Shown here in pieces: positions 12,560-23,958 of a DNA stretch of 64,000 bases (its first letter is position 1; every line of letters begins with the position of its first letter). The DNA comes from Myxocyprinus asiaticus (Eukaryota > Chordata > Actinopteri > Cypriniformes > Catostomidae), in assembly GCF_019703515.2 (NCBI RefSeq), contig NC_059348.1:28174156-28238155 (forward strand). The letters are read 5' to 3'. Both the position numbers and the translations under genes were made by a program. Below the pieces are notes generated by a model, which was not told the DNA's origin, did not search any database, and saw nothing but the letters and a program-made list of their open reading frames with translations.

Positions 12560-12930
12560 GGGCTATGGAGGAACCGGCGGATGACCATGAGGCCATAGGG
12601 GTGCTGGCGGACAGCCAGGAGGCCACAGGGGATCCTGCGAGGCAATTTGGGACCACGGGGGATCCGACAAGGCAACAGGGGACCACAGGAATCCAGCGGG
12701 GGGCAAGGAGATCATGGAGGATCTGACGAGGCAACAGTGGACCACGGGAGATCTGATGAAGCAATAGGGGACCTCAGGGGATCCGGCAAGGCAACAGGGG
12801 ACCACAGGGATCAAGCGGGCGGCCAGAACACCATGGAGGATCTGACAAGGCAACAGTGGACCACGGGAGATCTAGCGAGGCAATAGGGGCCAGCGGAGGA
12901 ACCAACGAGGCAACAGGAGACTCTGGAGAT
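12560..12930. repeat. 30-bp minisatellite with a four-unit higher-order period
   Basis: About twelve tandem units of 29-30 bp, each with a core like GAGGCAACAGGGGACCAC followed by GGAGATC or GGGGATC. Because 30 is a multiple of three, all frames read as ten-residue repeats, proline- and cysteine-rich on the minus strand. Units about 120 bp apart match better than adjacent ones, as with the pair containing GATCATGGAGGATCTGAC and CACCATGGAGGATCTGAC. More degenerate G-rich units continue to about 13130. The array lies inside the LTR-like relic and is probably not a host gene. Confidence 0.75.
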
Positions 12931-13209
12931 GGTGAAGTAACAGGAGACAAAGGCAGAGGGATCGAAGCCAGGCAGGACTGACAACGGAGTAGCATAGGGA
13001 ATTCTCTGGGAGCTGGGGACTCGGGTGAGATCAAGGCAGCTGGGGACTTGTGTGAGGCCAATTAAGGGGCTAGGGTACTTGGACAGGGTCAGGGCAGCTG
13101 GAAACTCAAAGGCGATGGCACTGAACCAGGGACCACCAGGACCACCGACCTGGGAGCAATGAGGCTGGGAGCACCGGGACAAACAAAGTCCATATATGAG
13201 TAATTTTTA

Positions 13210-13340
13210 AAGAAACACAGTGTTACACCAAGACTCCTTATGATCGGATTGTGATCGGATCACTAGAACCACATTCAGAGGTAGTCAAGGACAGATTCTG
13301 ACCACATTTAAAGTAGGTGTAAATGCAAATGCATTTTCAT
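13210..13340. mobile_element. Truncated LTR end and flanking MITE fragment
   Basis: AAGAAACACAGTGTTACA at about 13211-13228 repeats the LTR terminus at 12527-12545. The flanking GATCGGATTGTGATCGGATC and AAAGTAGGTGTAAATGCAAATG resemble the other flank at about 12050-12145 (CATTGATCGGATTTC, AAAGGTGTAAATAG). The retroelement may therefore have landed in an older DNA element. Boundaries are approximate. Confidence 0.4.
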
Positions 13341-14377
13341 TTTCTGGACACAACTACATAAGTAAATAATAATGTAATGAGGTTATGCTACTGTCATCCA
13401 TTGTTAAAGTGCTGTGTTGTGATTTCTTGGCTTGTTTATTCTGCCATTGCAATGTGAAGAAACACAATAGACACTGCTGTCTTGCAATTTTGTTACCCGA
13501 ACAATGAACACTATCCCATGAATTATTCCATTGGAATACACTTGGAATATCTCATCTCTTTCCTCAAATCCCAATTTTCTAGCATCTGTCTCCTGTTTTT
13601 TAATCACTATGAGGATCGTGCAACGCTCACGTGAAACCAGGCTTCACTCAAGCGTTTCAAATGAGAAGCATATTTGAGAGTTTTTAAAATATTCTAAAAG
13701 ACAGAGAATTTTCAGTTACTACAGACTTTGTGTAACCTCCCCAATGTTCAAGCCAAATCTACGCCCTTGTAATGACTCAAATGACTTAAAATGCATATTT
13801 TTTAGGTTTTCGTGGCCTTGTAATACTCTCTCATGTCCTCACTGAGAAAGGAAAAGTGAGTGATTGGGGAAGATGTTCTGGGCATCACTGACTGTAAGAC
13901 GAGAGCTCTGCTCTTCATCAGAATTCCTCAGTAGGTGTTGAGATTATGCTTGATAGTGAAAAGCAATCAACTAAATCAAACTCTTGTACTTATTAATACA
14001 AAGGCTGCAGACTGCATGCTTCAGGGGAATGCTTGTGAGCTATTGCAGTAGCTGTGTAGCAGCTAGCCAAAACAATGAAGCGGTGGGCCAAACTTGTATT
14101 AGACTTAGTATTGGAATGTGTACCCATGAGAACCACTTTATACTTGCCCCACTGTGACAGACTTTAAGTGTGACTGTTCTGTAGAATTAATGCTGTGTTA
14201 TTCATGTTCATGATGTTTTTCTCATGAAAGTGACTCACATCAGCAGTGACAGCAGAGGGGATAGACTCATGTTACGATTTAGAGATTGACTCATGTTAAA
14301 TGTTCAGACTAATATTGACCAAAGTCACATGCTGGCAGTGAGGTAAATCAAGGCAAATGCTTTCTATATTCTGATTA

Positions 14378-14722
14378 AAGGGATAGGTCACCCAAAAATG
14401 AAAATTCTCTCATCATTTATTCACCCTCATGCCATCCCAGTATGACTTTCTTTCTTCAGCAGGACACAAACGAAGATTTTTAGAAGAATATCTCTGTAGG
14501 TCCATACAGTGCAAGTGAATGGGTGCCAAAATTTTGAAGCTCCAAAATCCACGTAAGGGCAAAATAAAAGTACTCCAGACGACTCGGGTTGTTAAATCCA
14601 TCTTCTGAAGTGATATGATAGGTGTGGGTGAGAAAACGATCATTTTCTGGGATACCCTGGGATGCAATGATGGTGAGTAAATCATGAGAGAATTTTCATT
14701 ATTGGCTGAAATATCCCTTTCA
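14378..14722. mobile_element. Fold-back MITE, AAAGGGATAGTTCACCC family, copy 1
   Basis: Left arm AAGGGATAGGTCACCCAAAA and right arm, inverted, ending AATATCCCTTT. The inverted similarity continues for about 50 bp at the ends (TGAAAATTCTCTCAT paired with ATGAGAGAATTTTCA). Internal sequence such as CTGTAGGTCCATACA recurs in the other copies at 25.4, 33.6-34.9 and 52.3 kb. It codes for nothing. Confidence 0.75.
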
Positions 14723-15027
14723 TTTAAAAATCTAAAAAAACGTTTAGATTGGGTAACCTAGATCAGGCTGCTTTTATTCCTCATCACACTGTTGGACTTG
14801 AGAAAGAATCCAATATACGAAAGATGAGTTGCAAAGAATCCAACATAAGGATGAGTTACAATATTTGTAATTTTACATAATATTCCCATATTTATCTGCT
14901 GTACTACTTATGCCAAAACTGTTTAGAAAGAATCTGCTAATTCAGATGATGCTAGTTCTGTCATTTAACATTCATTAACATGATCTCAAATCAACTTAGA
15001 AACTACAATAGATGTGAAATTTTACCC

Positions 15028-15030
<3 letters not shown>

Positions 15031-15089
<59 letters not shown>
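15031..15089. repeat. (TA)n microsatellite flanking a Tc1 element, left side
   Basis: A run of about 58 bases of TA dinucleotide abuts the left end of the Tc1 element at 15090. A matching run lies on the right side from about 16330. This is consistent with Tc1 insertion at TA inside a TA repeat. Confidence 0.9.
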
Positions 15090-15092
<3 letters not shown>

Positions 15093-16327
15093 TATATTGC
15101 CAAAAGTATTCGCTCATCTACCTTTAGACGCATATGAACTTAAGTGACATCCCATTCTTAATCCATAGGGTTTAATATGACGTCGGCCCACCCTTTGCAG
15201 CTATAAAAGCTTCAACTCTTCTGGGAAGGCTTTCCACAAGGTTTAGGAGTGTGTTTATGGGAAGTTTTGACCATTCTTCCAGAAGCACATTTGTGAGGTC
15301 AGACACTGATGTTGGACGAGAAGGCCTGGCTCGCAGTCTTCGCTCTAATTCATCCCAAAGGTGCTCTATCGGGTTGAGGTCAGGACTCTGTGCAGGCCAG
15401 TCAAGTTCTTCCACACCAAACTTGCTCATCCATGTCTTTATGGACCTTGCTTTGTGCACTGGTGCGCAGTCATGTTGGAACAGGAAGGGGCCATCCCCAA
15501 ACTGTTCCCACAAAGTTGGGAGCATGGAATTGTCCAAAATCTCTTGATATGCTGAAGCATTCAGAGTTCCTTTCACTGGAACTAAGGGGCCAAGCCCATC
15601 TCCTGAAAAACAACCCCACACCATAATCCCCCCTCCACCAAACTTCACAGTTGGCACAATGCAGTCAGACAAGTACCGTTCTCCTGGCAACCGCCAAACC
15701 CAGACTCGTCCATCAGATTGCCAGATGGAGAAGCGTGATTCGTCACTCCAGAGAACGCGTCTCCACTGCTCTAGAGTCCAGTGGCGGCGTGCTTTACACC
15801 ACTGCATCCGACGCTTTGCATTGCACTTGGTGATGTATGGCTTGGATGCAGCTCCTCGGCCATGGAAACCCATTCCATGAAGCTCTCTACGCACTGTTCT
15901 TGAGCTAATCTGAAGGCCACATGAACTTTGGAGGTCTGTAGCGATTGACTCTGCAGAAAGTTGGCGACCTCTGCGCACTATGCGCCTCAGCATCCGCTGA
16001 CCCCGCTCTGTCATTTTACGTGGCCTACCACTTCATGGCTGAGTTGCTGTCATTCCCAATCGCTTCCACTTTGTTATAATACCACTGACAGTTGACTATG
16101 GAATATTTAGTAGCGAGGAAATGTCACGACTGGACTTGTTGCACAGGTGGCATCCTATCACAGTACCACACTGGAATTCACTGAGCTCCTGAGAGCGGCC
16201 CATTCTTTCACAAATGTTTGTAGAAGCAGTCTGCATGCCTAGGTGCTTCATTTTATACACCTGTGGTCATGAAAGTGATTGGAACACCTGAATTCAATTA
16301 TTTGGATGGGTGAGCGAATACTTTTGG

Positions 16328-16335
<8 letters not shown>
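15090..16335 (-). mobile_element. Tc1/mariner transposon, near full length, disabled
   Basis: The ends are inverted repeats containing ATTGCCAAAAGTATTCGCTC on the left and its complement on the right. The element is about 1.25 kb and carries one transposase reading frame on the minus strand. It sits between two TA-dinucleotide tracts, which hides the exact TA target duplication. The insertion is older than the Tc1 at 48270 because its coding frame has two stop codons. Confidence 0.88.
15172..16203 (-). pseudogene. Tc1 transposase with two nonsense codons
   Basis: A single frame runs from ATG at 16203 to the stop at 15172, broken only by TAG at 16098-16096 (codon 36) and TGA at 16035-16033 (codon 57). 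Both fall in the N-terminal paired-like DNA-binding region. The downstream 280 codons from the ATG at 16014 are open and include WSDESRF (first catalytic Asp), HDCAPVH (second Asp) and [15 protein letters not shown] (catalytic Glu) of the DDE fold, plus the glycine-rich [13 protein letters not shown] box. Both stops could arise by single C-to-T changes from CAG and CGA. There is no frameshift. It cannot make full-length transposase as it stands. Confidence 0.88.
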
Positions 16336-16388
<53 letters not shown>

Positions 16389-16393
16389 TTTTT
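16330..16393. repeat. (AT)n then poly-T tract right of the Tc1 element
   Basis: About 40 bases of AT dinucleotide followed by some 23 Ts, at the right edge of the Tc1 insertion. Confidence 0.85.
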
Positions 16394-17496
16394 GTCCCAT
16401 AAATCCTTTATATTTGTACACAGAGACTTTATTTCCCCCCTGTAGATAATTTTTAATTGGTTAACTGATCTAATTGATGTCACTACTCACCCCGTGTTAC
16501 AATTCTCTGTGGTCTACCCTACATACTGTATGTATTTTGTAAGACTGTTTGGTTATTAGCATCATTAGGAGGATGGATGTGTTTTTGTGGGGACAACAGG
16601 AAACACATCAGTATGTATGCAAACAAACTGAAAACTCCCTGAGGTGTTTATGATGTGTTTGGTTTTTGCTTTGCATCAAGATGGCCATGTTGATATAGCT
16701 GTAGACAGACTATTTTGTTCTGGGGTAAAACTGCATGAGAATTAGAGCTGTGAGTTTTGAACCATTATAGATCATTACATTTCTGCTCAAGAACCACTCA
16801 CAGTTGCTCCCTCAGGATATGTTAAAGAAAATCTCTTAGTGTCCTCTATTCATGTGCACAAACATCACAAGTACCGATGCCAGCACAACAGTGTTTTCCT
16901 CTGTGATTACATTAAATCTGCAGTTTGAAGCTCACTAACAGGCATTTTATTGGGTTACTTTAAATTTTGATGTTACTTGAGGTAATATACCAAGTCAATA
17001 GATTAGTAAACACCAGTTAGCATTAGACAACAAGTACTACTTTCACACTAAATGCAAGATTTGATATAAACTTCTGATCAATTTCAGATTACTAATAGAC
17101 ATGTTGCTCTTTAACATTAACCCAAACCCAGATGGAACAAATATCCTTTATAATGACAGAGGGGGAACTGCAGACATCACCAACCACACTGCTCCCCGAA
17201 GGCAACATTAACTTTTGAGCTCATGAGTGTATTGAATTAGTCTCTTATTGATGGAGCAACAAGAAAATCCAGTTACCATGAGACTTATAAACCACACTCC
17301 CTGTCTCTGAATAATCCTCTTGTGTTAATGAAAAACAATATGGCAATATTTATTGTTTCTTTTTGGAGGAAAAAATCCAGATGGTGTGGCCTGTATTGTG
17401 TGTTATGAACTATTCTCAATGATGTACGGTCTCTTACTTAGGCTACTCAACTGACTTGGGCTCTCAGAAGTGGCTTAGGTTCCTTCTAGTATTACT
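16394..17496. other. Intergenic sequence, no feature recognised
   Basis: Unique-looking AT-rich sequence between the Tc1 copy and the MITE at 17499. No exon, RNA gene or repeat end was recognised. Confidence 0.4.
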
Positions 17497-17498
17497 TA

Positions 17499-18035
17499 CA
17501 CTACCAGTCAAAAGTTTTGAAACACTTATACTTTATTATCATTTTTTTTCTTCACATTTTAGAATAATAGTAAAGTCATTAAAACTATGGAATAACATAA
17601 ATGGAACTATGGGAATTATGTTGTGACTAAACAAAATCCAAAATAAATCAAAACTGTGTTATATTTTAGCATCGTCAAAGTAGTCACCCTTTGCCTAGAA
17701 TTTGCAGACATGTACTCTTGACATTTTCTCAACCAACTTCTTGAGGTATCACCCTGGGATGCTTTTTAAACAGTATTGAAGGTGTTCCCATCTATGTTGG
17801 GCACTTATTGGCTGCTTTTCTTTATTATTTGGTCCAAGTCATCAATTTCAAATACTTTTTTTTTTTTTAAATAAAATGTTCGTTTTATAATGAAATAAAT
17901 GAATATGGTGGCACAATAAAATTTTTGTCTACAAAACTAATTTCAAACATTTAATCATACACCTTCAGATCAAAAGATTTTTAAGATCATGAGAAACATT
18001 TCAGTCAAGTGTTTCAAAACTTTTGACCGGTAGTG
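17499..18035. mobile_element. Non-autonomous Tc1-type element (CACTACCAGTCAAAAGTTTTG family)
   Basis: Ends are CACTACCAGTCAAAAGTTTT and its inverted complement with one or two changes (right end AAAACTTTTGACCGGTAGTG). A TA dinucleotide flanks each side at 17497-17498 and 18036-18037. The inside holds phrases typical of Tc1 transposase remnants (for example GTAGTCACCCTTTGCCT), but no frame is open. It is an internally deleted 537-bp derivative. Confidence 0.85.
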
Positions 18036-18805
18036 TATTTTCCTAATACATACATTAGAGCAGTGTTTGGCATCCTTTTTTGTCTTATCACAACCCCGTC
18101 AGAAAGACTCAAGTTCTCCTTCATTGACTCCAAACCCAAGATGTGTTTCTTTTAACTTATACAGGAGATCATTTTAATCAATTCATATTAATCAAATGGC
18201 CTTTATTACAATGACTCACTTTCAAAAACAATTGACTATATGAGTAAAACACCAAGTAGCTTTCTCTCCCTTTAATGAGACATCTGAGCTTGTTTGTCTT
18301 TCATAAGTTTTGACATGTCTGGGGACAATTGTGTTTAACGTTATATTGATGTGGAGGCTAAAGTGTGAGTGAGATGAGTACAGTGCACTGCAGAAATCTT
18401 CCTCTGTCTTTATACAGTATGCAGCACATATATTTTATACAAGAGTAATCCAAACTAATTTGCAAATTAAATAGCTGAACCCAACTATTACAATATTATT
18501 ATATTATATATATTATAACTATAGCTTCCATGGCACACACAGGTTGCACTGGGCATCCTTGTAATGCTTTTAAAAGGAACTAATAAGTGTTAATGTGTTT
18601 ACTACAAAAAAAGCTATTATTTGTGATTCAGTAGCCCTAATATTCTATTTTACAACATATACTGTAATTTATGCTTTATAGGTTTAACAAAATAAAATCA
18701 AAGTATTTCCAAGTACTGGAAGTGTGCGTACCCTGGTTGGGAATCACTGAATTATCTAATATCTAATCATTCTTATCTAGTCTAATAAGTCTCCAAATGT
18801 GCTTA

Positions 18806-19092
18806 AAGGAATATTTCGGGTTCAATACAAGTTAAGCTCAATTGACAGCATTTGTGCCATAAGTGCTTTTGTAAACTTCACATTTCTGCCTTTAAACCCT
18901 CCAAAAATTGGCCACACTCACTTTCATTGTTCCCCTTCACTTTCATTGTAAGTGCCTCACTGTAACCTCGATTTTTGCTCTTTTTTAAAGAAAAGGAGGG
19001 ATGAGTCGAAATACATTTTTGTGGTAATCAAAATTATGTCACAAATGCTGTCAACTGAGCTTAACTTGTATTGAAGCCGGAACATTCCATTA
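18806..19092. mobile_element. Fold-back MITE, AAAGGAATATTTCGGGTTCAA family
   Basis: The left arm contains TACAAGTTAAGCTCAATTGA and the right arm its complement (TGAGCTTAACTTGTATTGAA), with both ends near AAAGGAATATTTC / GGAACATTCC. The body is non-coding. A split copy of the same family surrounds the MITE at 33562-34924, so this intact copy shows the empty target site there. Confidence 0.75.
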
Positions 19093-20190
19093 ATGTAAAA
19101 GTTTCCATGCCATGACAAATGAAAATTCTGGTACAAAATAGCTGTATAATAAGCGTAATAGATTGGCTTGACCAGATCAGACCCCACGTCAAACAAATTA
19201 CTTTCAGCTTTGACATCACAACAAGTTTTATGTGCTCAACCTTTAGCGATGAAGAACTTGCTGCCTTGACTGACTGTTTAAGGAAGGAGATGAAAAACCA
19301 GCAGATAAATTCACCAGATGGAATTGCCCATGGGAGCTCAGAGTAAAACATACACCATGTTCCCAGAAGAACAATAGCAGTCACTCTGCAAATAAGATTT
19401 ATGTCATTTTAAAAGAAACTATTTGGAAAAATGCCCATGGCTTTATTTGTGCTTTGGGACAATATGTTCAAACAATTGTGAAAAAATAAATAAAAAAAAG
19501 AATATTATGAACTACACAAATGCACTGCATTTATTTAATTACAAATGGCACCTTATTTGATAATAAAGCATATGATATCAGTGAAGCTGTCTAAGCCTCT
19601 CCTGCATGGTCTCGCTCAACGTGGACATCAACATAATGTTCAGAAGTTTTTCCCTGCTGCTTTATGATAGTGCCTGAATATAGAGAAAAGTGTGAGCTTG
19701 CCTTATTGCTATATAAGCTGGCTATTTGATTGTCTTATGCGATTCAGTGCACAGGTTTAATAGCTTGCCCTCAATGCCCTGATGATATGCATTAATATAA
19801 AGGCATCAAACTGAATGATTTAAACGTTGTCAAGCTACCAGCCTGATGTGTACCATTTTTTTGTGATGTGCTCAAAGCTTGGATAATCATTTAATGGGTT
19901 TTATGCTAATAAGAAGAAGCAACTCTGCTTTTTGTCTAATATAATTTGACAGAACAAATCAATCCACTGAATGAACACTAAAGAATATTTACATTCGTGT
20001 GAAAAACAAGAACATTACACATTTCATTTTCAAGAGAAAAACGTGACCAAATAAATGATGGGGATATCTGTCTGCGCCCTCAAGGGTCTCTCTCCCCCTC
20101 TCTCTTGCTCCCATGACCATGGACGTATCCGGCCCCCACAGTACAGCCCCTGCTGTGGGTCCCCAGCATAGTTGTAGGACTATGGGAGAG
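19093..20190. other. Upstream region of agtr1, no gene recognised
   Basis: No coding exon recognised. CT-rich sequence at about 20080-20115 lies just ahead of the putative agtr1 promoter. Confidence 0.35.
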
Positions 20191-20200
20191 GATATAAGAG
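20191..20200 (+). promoter_or_regulatory. Candidate TATA box for agtr1 non-coding exon 1
   Basis: GATATAAGAG stands in a GC-richer context. A start about 30 bp downstream would give a non-coding first exon of roughly 20222-20314, ending AAAG followed by GTAAAA. The receptor coding exon is preceded by an acceptor-like TGTTTTTACAG ending at 21849. This 5' UTR intron would be like that of vertebrate AGTR1 genes. It is inference from motifs and needs RNA evidence. Confidence 0.4.
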
Positions 20201-20314
20201 GGGCGTTGTGGATATGCACTGGGCACTCTTTCATAACTGGGAGTCAAGACGGACCTCTGAAAGCCTTACTTTGGACTTGGAATTGACTGTGTCTGGGTGT
20301 GACCTTCACTAAAG

Positions 20315-21117
20315 GTAAAAAGAAAAAGCTTAAATTTTATGCATATAATAGATAAGGCATTTTAATTAGAATATAGGAAAAATAACTACAATCAATTTAG
20401 ATGATAAAGCTTGTGACTTGAACCTTATACATACCACTTTTTGGATTAAATATTTACTATGCACTGTATCATATCATTTATTTAACTTATTTAATTTTTC
20501 TCTCCAAAAAATAGTCTCTCCAGCCACTAACCCACCACTGATACACTTAAACAATCTTTATGTGTGTAGCTCAGCATGTTAAGGTTCTCTGTCAAGGTAA
20601 GCTCAAGCTCAGAGGGCTTTTATATTAGAGTGACTCAGTGGATAGACTGCCTAAGTGCATAGACTTTCCTCATCTAGCTGGTAATATCCATAATTTTTAG
20701 GAAGTACAGAGATTGTTTTAGACCCTCAAAATAAAAATAAATGAAAACAAAAATATATCCCTTATCAGTATGACTAATTACAGTATTCTTATCAGTCATC
20801 ACTTCCTGAGTAACAACGGATGTCTGATAAGTGTATTAAAATAGGTTTATTAGATTGATATTCTGGAGTGATATTCTAAAGACATAAACCTTGGAATGCG
20901 ATGTTGTTTGTGATTGCTTCTTGACTCCCTGGACAATAGAGAACTCCATTCCTGTGTCGGCCTACATATGGCTTGTCTTATTATGAAAACAATGAAATAA
21001 CAGCTCTAGCATGGCAATTTTAAATGCTAATACCTTAAGATAAATATTTCAGAAATTAATTTAAATGTCTAAGCAATTGTTTATTGGAAGTAGAGATAAA
21101 ATATACAAATATAAATG
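20315..21117 (+). other. Putative agtr1 5' UTR intron, left part
   Basis: No exon or repeat recognised. It lies between the putative exon 1 donor at 20315 and the MITE at 21120. Confidence 0.3.
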
Positions 21118-21119
21118 TA

Positions 21120-21359
21120 CACTGCAAAAAATAAAAATAAAATAATAAAAAACATTGTTCCCCTCTGAATCAATTTTTTTTTATTTTACTTTTAATTTTT
21201 TTTTTAAGATACCTGTATCTCTAAATAAAAGGCAAAACATCTGATGTAATTTTGCTTATCAGTTAAATTAATCTTGTTTTCAGAATGTTTAGATTTTTTT
21301 TTTTACTGAAAAACAAGACAAAAATACTAAGTAAGGAAATGTATTTATTTATTGCAGTG
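21120..21359. mobile_element. MITE with CACTGCAA ends and TA duplication
   Basis: Starts CACTGCAAAAAATAAAAATA and ends with inverted ATTGCAGTG. TA lies on each side (21118-21119 and 21360-21361), as for Tc1/mariner-type insertions. The 240-bp body is A/T homopolymer-rich and non-coding. The same family is nested in the hAT element at about 5.75-6.24 kb. Confidence 0.75.
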
Positions 21360-21912
21360 TAACTCTTTTCTTTGCTCTGATGGTGAGAATTCAACGTTTA
21401 TAAAAGAAGACCAGCAAGAAACAAATATTTGACCTTTAGGAGAGGTCAGAATTTCACCCAAGAGAGGCAGCTTGCTCATTTTCCATTATGGTGTAGTTGT
21501 GGGAGCAGTTTTAAGAGGGTAACTAGCCTTAATTCTCCCAGTTGTACATAAATAAATTGCCTTTTTTCTGGATTTCATATGGCCTGGAGCTTTTTGGGTT
21601 GATAAATAGGAAAGTGTTAAACAGCTGATCAAGTCTATCTGGATGATAAAAATTCAAATGCAACTGAATTGCTCTTATAAGCAATCCATGATCAACAAGC
21701 CCAACAAACATAATACAAGCAAGGAGACATCTGGTCTTTATTGTTAGTATTGCACTTCCAAATAATAATCAAAAATCTCTTGAAAAAAGTTGAGTCAAAC
21801 GTTTACAGAAAATGCATCTAACCATTTCTTTCCACTCTGTTTTTACAGTGCTTCCTTAGTGATGCAGCTCTTTAGGCTGTGAAACTGAGGGTTTGTGCGA
21901 CAAACCTACTAA

Positions 21913-22992
21913 ATGGAAAACTTTACAACTTACCCTCCCATAGGACTCAATCTCACATGTAACATGACTGGGAACCACAACTTCATCTTCACATTAATCC
22001 CAGTGGTCTACAGCTGCAACTTCATTATTGGAATGGTAGGCAACAGCATGGTGGTAGCTGTCATCTACTTCTGTTTGAAACTGAAGACTGTTGCCAACAT
22101 ATTTGTTTTGAACTTAGCTGTATCAGACCTGACTTTCCTCCTCACCCTGCCCATTTGGGCCATATACACTGCAACAGGCTACCAGTGGCCCTTTGGCGGG
22201 AGCTTCCTGTGCAAAGCTATTGCCAGTATGGCCCTCCTTAATTTATATACTAGCATTTTCCTCCTAACTGCTCTCAGCATTGACCGCTATCTGGCCATTG
22301 TCCACCCAGTCCAGTCCCGACAGTGCCGGACATTGGATTATGCTCGTGTGACGTGTGTTGCAATTTGGGTAGGGGCTTTGTTTCTGAGTCTGCCCACAGC
22401 TGTTGTCCGGAGGACCCACTTGATCAAGAATATCAATGTAACTGTATGTGGCATCCTGGACAAAGAGGAACATCGCAATATGCTGGTTGCTCTCAGTCTG
22501 ACGAAGAGTGTGCTTGGGTTCCTTCTGCCCTTAACCATCATCCTCACTTGCTACTTTCTGATTGGTCGGGCTCTGCTCAAAGCACGGGACATTCAGAGGA
22601 ATTCAAAGTCAAATGGGGATGAGGTATTGAGCATGTTGGCTGTTGCTGTGCTGTCGTTTTTCCTGTGCTGGACACCTCATCAGATCTTCAGCTTCATTGA
22701 CATGCTTTTTCTGCTTAAAGTGATCACCAACTGTAATGTCATTGAAATCATTGACACTGGAATGCCTTTCACCATTTGTATTGCCTATTTCAACAGCTGT
22801 ATGAACCCCATCCTGTACGGTTTCGTTGGGAAGAACTTCCGCAGGAGCTTGCTCAAGCTGCTGAGATGCTCTTCAACATCTGTTGCCTCTCATCCCAATC
22901 TGAGTACCAAGATGAGCTCTCTCTCTTATCGAACCTCAGAGTCAGTCCACCTCTCCGTCATTAAAACATCCTCACTACCTCAAGCCACATGA
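21913..22992 (+). CDS. agtr1: Angiotensin II receptor type 1 (GPCR)
   Basis: Class A G-protein-coupled receptor for angiotensin II, acting at the plasma membrane mainly through Gq to control vascular tone and salt balance. It is a single coding exon of 359 residues, the same length as human AGTR1. Seven hydrophobic segments are visible. Family marks include DRY at 124-126, the CWTPHQIFSF helix 6 motif, and NPILY at 298-302. Residues known to contact ligand in AGTR1 appear kept: WAIYT in helix 2, an Arg in extracellular loop 2, Lys in LSLTKSVLGF, and Asp in IIDTGMPFTICIAY. The N terminus has N-glycosylation sites at NFT, NLT and NMT. The C-terminal SHPNLSTKMSSLSYR is the conserved phosphorylated tail. 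The frame is fully open. The teleost a/b copy is not resolved. Confidence 0.95.
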   Translation: MENFTTYPPIGLNLTCNMTGNHNFIFTLIPVVYSCNFIIGMVGNSMVVAVIYFCLKLKTVANIFVLNLAVSDLTFLLTLPIWAIYTATGYQWPFGGSFLCKAIASMALLNLYTSIFLLTALSIDRYLAIVHPVQSRQCRTLDYARVTCVAIWVGALFLSLPTAVVRRTHLIKNINVTVCGILDKEEHRNMLVALSLTKSVLGFLLPLTIILTCYFLIGRALLKARDIQRNSKSNGDEVLSMLAVAVLSFFLCWTPHQIFSFIDMLFLLKVITNCNVIEIIDTGMPFTICIAYFNSCMNPILYGFVGKNFRRSLLKLLRCSSTSVASHPNLSTKMSSLSYRTSESVHLSVIKTSSLPQAT

Positions 22993-23950
22993 CCAAAGCA
23001 AAAAAAAAAAAACACAAAAAAAAAAAACAGTCTGGAAATGACGGAATCCAATTGAATTATTTTCTAAACTATTACTCACTGTCTCTTGTTATGTATGACT
23101 TGAATGGGAACAAAATATTATTCATTCATCTGTTTCTTTCAAGGTATTGTGTGAAGAGAAATGTAAATGCACATGAAACATTTCATTATTTACAAGTCTA
23201 AGTACAGTTTAGCCAACATCAGATAAAAATTACAGTGCAAGATCTTTCTGTCTTGCACTGTGATTGTTTCCTCCTTCCCTGCAATGGGGACCAAAGCATA
23301 GTTAAGTCAAATTTATTTGTATAGTGCTTTTCACAATACATATTTTTTTTACAAAGAGGAGTGTACAAAATCATGCCTTAATGTCTTATGTGAGCAAGAC
23401 AAATGTGACTGTGGCAAGAAAAAAAAAAAAGAAAAAACTAAATAAATAGTGCATTTTAGATAGTAGCTTTCTTTTTCACCAAAATGATTCTGTTCTGCAC
23501 AATGTACAGCAACCTTCTTAACTCTGTATTTAACCCCAAACGTGCGATCCATAGGAATCCCTTTTGTGTCTTGTAGTTGTATTGATTAGGTTGTTTTATG
23601 GGGCCTAATAATTCTCACATCTACTTTGCTAATATGGTCACCACTGTTGATTTTTTGTAGTCTTGACACACATTATTATCTATATTAAAACTACTTTAGC
23701 TTTCTTCCACCACTCTGACATTCAGTAGCCTGTGCTACTACAACAAATCTTGGTTGGCCTGTTATGTTTGGTAAACACTGTTTATGTCTTTTTTTAAGTC
23801 ATGTGGCAATATTGTTTCTGTATATATGTACTCAGGTCTATAAATGTGTACTGCTGTTAAGTACTGTCTGTTAATGCAAAAACAAAAAATAAATGTATTA
23901 AATTAATATTGCCAGCCTCAATCTCAAATTAATTTGAGAATTTAATATTT
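22993..23950 (+). other. agtr1 3' UTR and downstream sequence
   Basis: Starts with A-rich tracts after the stop codon. A canonical AATAAA at about 23888 is a plausible polyadenylation signal, giving a 3' UTR of about 0.9 kb. It ends just before the hAT-like element at 23959. Confidence 0.45.
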
Positions 23951-23958
23951 ACTTATTA

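Noticed and set aside
12811..13182. 123-codon minus-strand ORF, proline/serine-rich
   Set aside because: It overlaps the minisatellite and its degenerate flank. Openness is explained by the 30-bp repeat period.
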